A DNA stretch of 11,572 bases, taken from positions 1 through 11,572 of the forward strand of contig JAJZPJ010000078.1 of the NCBI GenBank assembly GCA_021811225.1, in the 5' to 3' direction. Within the stretch, counting starts at the first letter, position 1; the number at the start of each line of letters is the position of its first letter. This document shows positions 7,030 through 11,572 of this stretch, piece by piece. The DNA is from Pseudomonadota bacterium (GTDB lineage: Bacteria > Pseudomonadota > Gammaproteobacteria > Burkholderiales > Rhodocyclaceae). Position numbers and translations under genes: made by a program. Under the pieces are notes generated by a model, which worked only from the letters and a program-made list of their open reading frames with translations, was not told the DNA's origin and made no database searches.

Positions 7030-8190
7030 TCAGTGTGTCGCCGACTGCGCGGGCAGCACGGGCAGGATTTTGACCAGGACGATGTAGGCCAGGATTTCGA
7101 AGGCGATCAGGCCTATCGTCACGACGAGTTCCGGCAGCGCCGGGAAGTAGTGCCAGCCGGCGCCGGTCTCGTAGCCCACGAGAAAACCGTTGATGCGCAG
7201 CAGGAAGCCGCCGAGCATCAACAGCACCGCGGCGGCGAACAGCTTGCCCGGGTTGTTCCGCCTTGCCTGGGCGGCGAGCAGCCAGGCCGGGATGGCGAAG
7301 CAGAGCATCTCGGCCCAGAAGCTGGCGGCTTCGATCGTGAACCGGAAGGCGTTGCCCAGGGCGCCGCGCGCCAGCAGATCGCCGACGCGCACCGCCAGGT
7401 AGGCGATCAGCAGGCCCCAGATGAATTTCGCCAACTTGGACAGCAGCGCGGTCTCCAGCGGCCGGCGGAAGCCGACCGAGACCAGCGTCGCCTCGAACAC
7501 CACCATGGCGAAGCCGAGCAGCACCGCGGTCATCAGGTACTCGAGCGGCAGCAGATAGCCCGCCTGCCAGAGCGGATTGATCTGCCGGCCGAAGATCACC
7601 AGCAGGGAGCCGAGCGAGGACTGGTGCATCGAGGGCAGCAGCACGCCCAGGGCGATGAACAGGAACATCGCCTTGGAGAGCTTCTTCTTGACGCCGCCGA
7701 AGCCGAGCTGGTCGAGGAAGGCGGGCGAGAACTCGATCCACATCACCAGGATGTAGAGCGAGATGCACACCGCCACCTCGAACATCACCGAGTTCACCTG
7801 GGCGTAGCCGGGCGTCAGGATGTGCCAGAAATTCCAGTAGCGGCCAAGATCGAAGATCACCGAGGCGCCGGCCAGGGTGTAGCCGAACAGCGAAGCCAGC
7901 AGCGCCGGCCGCACCAGCGGGTGGTACTCGCCCTTGTTGAAGATATACACCAGCAGCGCCATGACGTAGCCGCCGCAGGCGAAGGCCGAGCCGACCACCA
8001 CGTCGTAGGCGACCCAGATGCCCCAGGGATAGCCGTCGTTGATGTTGGTGACCGCGCCCAGCCCGTAGATGAAGCGGAATGCCAGCACCACCGCGGCGGC
8101 CAGCGCCAGCGCCGCCAGGGTCACGGTCACCGGCGTCACCAGCCGGCCGCCGAGCGGCGCCGGCGCGTGCGAAACTGCGTGCTCAGCCAT
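7030..8190 (-). CDS. hybB: HybB, NrfD/PsrC-type integral membrane subunit
   Basis: HybB (386 residues) is a polytopic inner-membrane protein of the NrfD/PsrC family, which exchanges electrons with the quinone pool without binding haem. About ten hydrophobic segments can be picked out, for example near 20-42, 62-84, 97-115, 135-152, 173-188, 211-235, 252-270, 289-307, 316-333 and 353-376. Hallmarks are NINDGYPWGIWVAYDV (49-64), a conserved-looking FNKGEYHPLVRPALLAS (84-100) and HQSSLGSLL (189-197). With HybA it links the HybO-HybC dimer to quinone in Hyd-2-like enzymes; a cytochrome b subunit (HyaC/HoxZ type) is absent here. The ATG at 8188-8190 has AGGGAG six bases upstream and overlaps the end of hybA by 8 nt. 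Confidence 0.96.
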   Translation of the reverse strand: MAEHAVSHAPAPLGGRLVTPVTVTLAALALAAAVVLAFRFIYGLGAVTNINDGYPWGIWVAYDVVVGSAFACGGYVMALLVYIFNKGEYHPLVRPALLASLFGYTLAGASVIFDLGRYWNFWHILTPGYAQVNSVMFEVAVCISLYILVMWIEFSPAFLDQLGFGGVKKKLSKAMFLFIALGVLLPSMHQSSLGSLLVIFGRQINPLWQAGYLLPLEYLMTAVLLGFAMVVFEATLVSVGFRRPLETALLSKLAKFIWGLLIAYLAVRVGDLLARGALGNAFRFTIEAASFWAEMLCFAIPAWLLAAQARRNNPGKLFAAAVLLMLGGFLLRINGFLVGYETGAGWHYFPALPELVVTIGLIAFEILAYIVLVKILPVLPAQSATH

Positions 8191-9166
8191 GATGGTCTCC
8201 CTCGCTGCCGTCCTTGCCTTCTTCGTCCTTGACGTTGCGCCGGGCGGCGTAGGTCAGCGCCCCGAGGAAGACCAGCGGCGTCACCAGTCCGCGGTAGAGC
8301 CCGTGCTGCAGCGTCTCCGAGCGCGCCGCGTCCGAGCGCGGCGGCAGGTCCGGATAACCGAGCTTCTCGAAGGGCACGCCGGCGAGCATGATCATCTGGG
8401 TGCCGCCGAACTCGGTCTGGCCGTAGAGGCGATCGACGTACTTGGAGGCCACGCCGGGATAGCTCTCGTCGGGTCCGCCCAGGCGACCGCGCGGAAACAC
8501 CGTCTGGCTGCCGGGCGTCAGGGCGCGCCGGCGCGCCGCCTCCCGCTTGAGATCGCTGACCTTGCCGAACAGGGTGGCGCCGGTCGGGCAGACTTCGGCG
8601 CAGGCGGAATACTTGCCCGCCGCCCAGCGCTGCCGGCACAACTGGCACTTGCTGATCTGCGGTATGGCCTTGTCGTAGGTGAAGCGCGGCACGCCGAAGG
8701 GACAGGCGGCGACGCAGTAGCGACAGCCGATGCAGGCGTCCTTGTTGTAGCTGACGACGCCGGTGACCGGGTCCTTCTGCATCGCCGCCACCGGGCAGGC
8801 GGAGACGCAGGAAGGATCGACGCAGTGCATGCAGGACTTCTTGATGAAGGCATAGCCGTCCTGCACCTGGTCCTTGTGCTCCATCTTGCCGTTCTGGTAG
8901 ACCTTGATGACGTTGAGCGTCTTGCCCGAGAGGTCGAGCGGCATGTCCCAGTAGGGCTGGCCGCTGTCGGGCAGGAACTCGGGCGGCATGTCGTTGGCCT
9001 CTTTGCAGGCCGCCACGCAGGCCTTGCAGCCGATGCACAGGGTCGAATCGTAGAGCAGCCCCAAGGCCTCGGTCGGGATCACCTTGTCCTCGCGGGCCAG
9101 GGCGGGGCCGGCGGCCAGCGCGGCGCCACCGGCCAGGGACAGCTTGAAGAAATCGCGGCGGTCCAT
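8183..9166 (-). CDS. hybA: HybA, periplasmic four-cluster ferredoxin subunit
   Basis: HybA (327 residues) passes electrons between the hydrogenase dimer and HybB. A Tat signal opens the protein: DRRDFFKLS followed by a hydrophobic stretch ending PALA (2-24). Sixteen cysteines in four groups would bind four [4Fe-4S] clusters: Cys44/47/50/54, 112/115/120/124, 145/148/151/155 and 174/177/189/193. A hydrophobic segment near 289-308 (GLVTPLVFLGALTYAA) is a likely C-terminal membrane anchor. The ATG at 9164-9166 is preferred over a GTG at 9173-9175, because CAGGAG (complement of 9175-9180) sits eight bases before the ATG but would overlap the GTG. That leaves 5 nt after the hybO stop. Length agrees with E. 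coli HybA (328). Confidence 0.96.
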   Translation of the reverse strand: MDRRDFFKLSLAGGAALAAGPALAREDKVIPTEALGLLYDSTLCIGCKACVAACKEANDMPPEFLPDSGQPYWDMPLDLSGKTLNVIKVYQNGKMEHKDQVQDGYAFIKKSCMHCVDPSCVSACPVAAMQKDPVTGVVSYNKDACIGCRYCVAACPFGVPRFTYDKAIPQISKCQLCRQRWAAGKYSACAEVCPTGATLFGKVSDLKREAARRRALTPGSQTVFPRGRLGGPDESYPGVASKYVDRLYGQTEFGGTQMIMLAGVPFEKLGYPDLPPRSDAARSETLQHGLYRGLVTPLVFLGALTYAARRNVKDEEGKDGSEGDHHG

Positions 9167-9171
9167 GGCGC

Positions 9172-10320
9172 TCACTCCTGCTTTTCGCCGACGTCGGCTT
9201 CCTCGTGCGCTTTGCCGAGGTTCCGGGCCAGCATCGCCGCCCCGCCCGCCGCCGCGCCGGCGATGGCCGCCAGGGCCGCCGCGGCGGCGAAGCTGGAATG
9301 GCCCTGTTCTTCGACGACGCGCGGGTAGGAGGTCGGCGGCACCACGTTCTTCAACACCGCCAGTTCATGCACGGGCTTGGTGAAGCCGACGCCCTGCTCG
9401 GTGCAGCCGATGCAGGGATGGCCGTTGCCCACCGGCCAGCATCCCGCGCCGGCGTCGCCGAACAGGATGGTCGGACAGTTGGCGTGGGTCTCGGGTCCCT
9501 TGCAGCCGAGCTTGTACAGGCAATAGCCCTGGCGGTGACCGGCATCGCCGTACTCCAGGGCGAAGCGCCCGGCGTCGAAGTGGGCGCGCCGCTCGCAGTT
9601 GTCGTGGATCAGCCGCGAGTAGGCGAACAGCGGGCGACCCAGCTTATCGAGTTCGGGCAGCTTGCCGAAGGTCAGCAGGTGCACCACCGTGGACAGGAAA
9701 TTGTAGGGATTGGGCGGGCAACCGGGGATGGTCAGCACCGGCTTGCCCAGCACCTCCGAGACGCTGGAGGCGCCGGTCGGGTTCGGGCTGGTCGAGGGCA
9801 TGCCGCCCCAGGAGGCGCAGGAACCGATGGCGATCAGCGCCGCCGCGTCGGCGGCGCACTCCTTGACCATGTCGACCGCCTTCTGGCCGCCGATCTTGCA
9901 GTAGATGCCGTTGTCCCGGGTCGGGATCGCGCCCTCCACCACCAGCACGTACTTGCCCTTGTTCGCCTGCATCGCGCTCCTGCGGGCGGCCTCGGCCTGA
10001 TGGCCGGCGGCAGCCATCAGGGTTTCGTGATAGTCGAGCGAGATGACGTCGAGGATGAGCTTTTCCAGGGTCGGGTGCTCGGCGCGCAGCAACGACTCGG
10101 TGCAGCCGGTGCATTCCTGGAAATGCAGCCAGATCACCGACGGCCGACGCGCCTTCTCTATGGCCTTGGCAATCGCCGCCTCGGCGCCGGTGGGCAGGCC
10201 GAGGGTCGCGGCCATGGCGGTGCAGAACTGGAGGAATTCCCGCCGCGAAATCCCCAGTCTATTTTCGACGGTGGACGGTATCCCGTCGCCCGATCCCAGA
10301 TCGAATATCGTCTCGCCCAT
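9172..10320 (-). CDS. hybO: [NiFe]-hydrogenase small subunit, HybO type, Tat-exported
   Basis: HybO (382 residues) carries the three iron-sulfur clusters that wire the active site to HybA. The Tat signal SRREFLQFC is at 25-33, with probable cleavage near Ala46-Ala49. Proximal cluster ligands are Cys70, Cys73, Cys168 and Cys201. Distal cluster ligands are His239, Cys242, Cys267 and Cys273; the medial [3Fe-4S] uses Cys282, Cys303 and Cys306. Positions 72 and 173 are Gly, where O2-tolerant enzymes have extra cysteines, so this is a standard O2-sensitive type. A hydrophobic alanine-rich helix (about 343-365) is the C-terminal anchor. The ATG at 10318-10320 follows GGGAGGG and is preferred to an upstream in-frame start. 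It is the first gene of the hyb-hyp run. Confidence 0.97.
   Translation of the reverse strand: MGETIFDLGSGDGIPSTVENRLGISRREFLQFCTAMAATLGLPTGAEAAIAKAIEKARRPSVIWLHFQECTGCTESLLRAEHPTLEKLILDVISLDYHETLMAAAGHQAEAARRSAMQANKGKYVLVVEGAIPTRDNGIYCKIGGQKAVDMVKECAADAAALIAIGSCASWGGMPSTSPNPTGASSVSEVLGKPVLTIPGCPPNPYNFLSTVVHLLTFGKLPELDKLGRPLFAYSRLIHDNCERRAHFDAGRFALEYGDAGHRQGYCLYKLGCKGPETHANCPTILFGDAGAGCWPVGNGHPCIGCTEQGVGFTKPVHELAVLKNVVPPTSYPRVVEEQGHSSFAAAAALAAIAGAAAGGAAMLARNLGKAHEEADVGEKQE
9175..9180 (-). promoter_or_regulatory. Shine-Dalgarno deciding the hybA start
   Basis: CAGGAG on the minus strand has an 8-nt gap to the ATG at 9164-9166. It overlaps the first base of a possible GTG start at 9175, which argues against that upstream start. 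Confidence 0.75.
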
Positions 10321-10373
10321 GTTTTCCCTCCCCCAGAAATTCCATCGATGCCGACCCCATCGCGTCGGACTCA

Positions 10374-10390
10374 CTCAATTTCCGTGCCCA
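10374..10390 (-). promoter_or_regulatory. Putative sigma-54 (RpoN) promoter of the hyb-hyp operon
   Basis: On the minus strand the sequence reads TGGGCACGGAAATTGAG. Against the sigma-54 consensus TGGCACG-N4-TTGC, the aligned bases GGGCACG-GAAA-TTGA keep the -24 GG, the CACG and the exact spacing. The -12 GC is GA. A transcript would start about 10363, roughly 43 nt before the hybO ATG. RpoN control is established for some betaproteobacterial hydrogenases, for example hox in Cupriavidus. The mismatch at the normally invariant -12 C is the main doubt; no equally good sigma-70 element was seen in 10321-10529. Confidence 0.45.
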
Positions 10391-10476
10391 TTCGCGGAAA
10401 GAGGAAAAACGCTGGGGAAACATGCCGCTGACGAAACTATTTGCTTGAGGCTTGAAACGGTGCGAGGAAGTCTTGT

Positions 10477-10515
10477 TTCCGGTGCTCCCGCCGGAACGGA
10501 TAGCGTCTGAGCACC
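10477..10515. repeat. Nested inverted repeats between folB and hybO
   Basis: Two overlapping dyads occur: TTCCGG (10477-10482) with CCGGAA (10491-10496), spacer 8; and GGTGCTC (10481-10487) with GAGCACC (10509-10515), spacer 21. They lie about 15-50 nt beyond the folB stop and about 115-150 nt upstream of the predicted hybO transcript start. They could form the folB terminator, although no U-tract follows, or an activator site for a sigma-54 promoter, since the distance suits an enhancer. A 7-nt-period direct repeat GCTTGA (10443-10448, 10450-10455) lies between them and the promoter. Function is not determined. Confidence 0.45.
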
Positions 10516-10529
10516 CCGACGCGGGCGGC

Positions 10530-10880
10530 TCAGCTCCTGCTGCGCTCGATCTGCACGCCGACCCGGCGCACGCCCTTCATGATGCCGAGCTTGGCGATCG
10601 AGATCTTCACCCAGGGCGCGCCGAACTGTTCGAGCATCAGGCCGATCACGTATTCGCCCAGGGTCTCCAGCAGGTTGAAGTGGCGCTCGCCCAGTTCGCG
10701 CCGGATGCGCTCGATCACCTCGTCGTAGCGGATGGTGTCGCTGATGTCGTCGTTGGCGGCGGCCGCATCGGGCACGCCGAAGGTCAGGCTGATTTCCAGC
10801 GTCTGGGTCGCCGCCCGCTCGCGCGGGAAGATTCCGACGTGGGCTTCGACGCGCATGTCGTCGATGAAGATAAAATCCAT
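10530..10880 (-). CDS. folB: FolB, dihydroneopterin aldolase
   Basis: This 116-residue protein converts 7,8-dihydroneopterin to 6-hydroxymethyl-dihydropterin in folate synthesis. It begins MDFIFIDDMRVEAHVGIF as FolB proteins do. The likely catalytic or pterin-binding residues are in place: Glu21, Tyr52 (RYDEVIE), Glu72 (LLETLGE) and Lys97 (SIAKLGI). Length is normal for the family (about 117-122). The ATG at 10878-10880 is chosen because it starts at the first conserved residues; an in-frame ATG ten codons upstream (10908-10910) adds nothing recognisable and would reach into the plsY promoter. It is divergent from plsY with a 47-nt gap, is a housekeeping gene, and is not expected to be part of the hydrogenase operon. 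FolX (epimerase) is a less likely alternative. Confidence 0.93.
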   Translation of the reverse strand: MDFIFIDDMRVEAHVGIFPRERAATQTLEISLTFGVPDAAAANDDISDTIRYDEVIERIRRELGERHFNLLETLGEYVIGLMLEQFGAPWVKISIAKLGIMKGVRRVGVQIERSRS

Positions 10881-10895
10881 GGCCGCTTCTTTCGC

Positions 10896-10901
10896 TACAA
10901 T
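10896..10901 (+). promoter_or_regulatory. Putative sigma-70 -10 box for plsY
   Basis: TACAAT on the plus strand lies 26 nt before the plsY ATG, in the 47-nt folB/plsY divergent gap. The position 17 bp upstream (around 10873-10878) has no good -35 match, so this is supported by the -10 box and placement only. Confidence 0.4.
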
Positions 10902-10927
10902 TGCCCGCATTCTATTGGGAATTCGCC

Positions 10928-11515
10928 ATGATCGCGCTCGCCATCGTCATCCTGGGCTACCTGCTGGGCTCGTTGCCCTTCGCGGTGATCGTATCGCGCG
11001 CCTTCGGCATGGCCGATCCCAGAACCTACGGCTCGGGCAATCCGGGCGCCACCAACGTGCTGCGTTCGGGCAACAAGGCGGCCGCCCTGCTCACCCTGGT
11101 CGGCGACGCCGCCAAGGGCTGGTTCGCGGTCTGGCTGGCGCAGCGGCTGGATGGCTCGGTACCGACCGTGGCATGGTGCGGCCTCGCCGTCTTCCTCGGC
11201 CACGTCTTCCCGCTATTCCTCGGGTTCAAGGGCGGCAAGGGCGTGGCCACGGCGCTGGGCGTGTTGCTCGGTCTGTCGGCGCAGCTCGCCCTGGTCGCCG
11301 CCGGCTGCTGGCTCCTGGTCGCGCTGGTCACGCGCTACTCGTCGCTCGCCGCACTCACCGCCGCCCTGCTGACGCCGATCGCCGGCGCCCTGCTGCTCCC
11401 CGATCCGAGGCTGGCCGCCAGCGTCGCCGCCATCAGCGCGCTCTTGATCTGGCGTCATGCGGCGAACATCCGCAAGCTGCTGGCGGGCACCGAAGGCAGG
11501 ATCGGGCGGGGGTAA
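10928..11515 (+). CDS. plsY: PlsY, acyl-phosphate:glycerol-3-phosphate acyltransferase
   Basis: PlsY (195 residues) is an inner-membrane enzyme that transfers an acyl group from acyl-phosphate to glycerol-3-phosphate, making lysophosphatidic acid. It opens with a membrane helix IALAIVILGYLLGSLPFAV. It carries the family's conserved loops: GSGNPGATNVLR (35-46), GHVFPLFLGFKGGKGVATALG (91-111, glycine-rich phosphate-binding loop) and WRHAANIRKLLAGTE (175-189). Further hydrophobic helices are near 52-72, 80-98, 107-135 and 139-157, consistent with the multi-pass fold. The ATG at 10928-10930 follows GGGA and places the first helix at the very N-terminus; a TTG nine codons upstream is unlikely. It is divergent from folB. 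Stop is TAA at 11513-11515. Confidence 0.96.
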   Translation: MIALAIVILGYLLGSLPFAVIVSRAFGMADPRTYGSGNPGATNVLRSGNKAAALLTLVGDAAKGWFAVWLAQRLDGSVPTVAWCGLAVFLGHVFPLFLGFKGGKGVATALGVLLGLSAQLALVAAGCWLLVALVTRYSSLAALTAALLTPIAGALLLPDPRLAASVAAISALLIWRHAANIRKLLAGTEGRIGRG

Positions 11516-11532
11516 AACGGCCCACCCCCCAG

Positions 11533-11553
11533 CCCCCGCCCCGAGGGCGGGGG
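11533..11553 (+). terminator. GC hairpin after plsY, terminator-like, part of a repeat element
   Basis: CCCCCGCCC (11533-11541) and GGGCGGGGG (11545-11553) form a perfect 9-bp stem with a 3-nt loop, starting 18 nt after the plsY stop. No U-tract follows, so termination is unproven. The hairpin merges directly into the 24-nt repeat tail shared with the hypC-hypD gap. Confidence 0.5.
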
Positions 11554-11572
11554 TGACGGTCGTTCGTCCCTG
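11549..11572 (+). repeat. 24-nt repeat tail, copy 2 (at window edge)
   Basis: GGGGGTGAC, spacer ggtc, then GTTCGTCCCTG, with the same spacing and orientation on the plus strand as 266-289. It ends exactly at the window edge, so the element may continue beyond. Confidence 0.75.

Noticed and set aside
5356..8232. A 958-codon open frame on the plus strand opposite hybC and hybB
   Set aside because: Same artefact: a shadow of high-GC coding sequence, with no recognisable family, over two intact and certain hydrogenase genes.
9173..9175. GTG as the hybA start, overlapping the hybO stop
   Set aside because: It overlaps the best Shine-Dalgarno (CAGGAG), which is ideally spaced for the ATG at 9164-9166.
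10433..10458. IHF site between the dyads and the sigma-54-like promoter
   Set aside because: The AT-rich stretch matches only about two thirds of the WATCAA-N4-TTR consensus, too weak to list.

Overview
The window is a [NiFe]-hydrogenase locus from a GC-rich Gram-negative bacterium. Twelve genes in a row lie on the minus strand: hybO-hybA-hybB-hybC-hybD-hybG-like-hybE-hypA-hypB-hypF-hypC-hypD. The last is cut by the left edge. A divergently transcribed housekeeping pair, folB (minus) and plsY (plus), sits at the right end. The gene families, the folB/plsY pairing and the combined hyb+hyp cluster suggest a betaproteobacterium, possibly Rhodocyclales. That is inference, because no rRNA or other taxonomic marker is present.

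Right to left, along transcription: plsY (10928-11515, +) makes the first acyl transfer of phospholipid synthesis, and folB (10530-10880, -) is dihydroneopterin aldolase. A 209-nt gap (10321-10529) holds a sigma-54-like -24/-12 element (10374-10390) and nested inverted repeats (10477-10515) upstream of hybO. HybO (small subunit, Tat signal), HybA (four-cluster ferredoxin, Tat signal), HybB (NrfD/PsrC-type membrane protein) and HybC (large subunit) form a periplasm-facing, Hyd-2-like enzyme that links H2 to the quinone pool. HybD, a HypC-family protein (HybG-like) and HybE are its dedicated maturation factors. HypA and HypB deliver nickel, and HypF, HypC and HypD build the Fe(CN)2CO centre. hypE is not in the window and may lie beyond the left edge.

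The genes are tightly packed. Three junctions are ATGA overlaps (hybC/hybD, hybG-like/hybE, hypB/hypF) and hybA/hybB overlap by 8 nt. Spacing opens at two places: 62 nt between hybE and hypA, and 163 nt between hypC and hypD. The second gap is filled by a palindrome-rich element whose distinctive 24-nt tail recurs downstream of plsY at the right edge, which suggests a dispersed repeat.

The small subunit has the standard four-cysteine proximal cluster and lacks both extra cysteines of O2-tolerant membrane-bound hydrogenases, so an enzyme for anoxic or micro-oxic conditions is predicted. I see no clearly undescribed system. The points most worth a second look are the repeat placed directly against the hypD start, the Tat-like motif at the C-terminus of HybE, the sigma-54-like promoter, and the two different HypC-family chaperones in one cluster.
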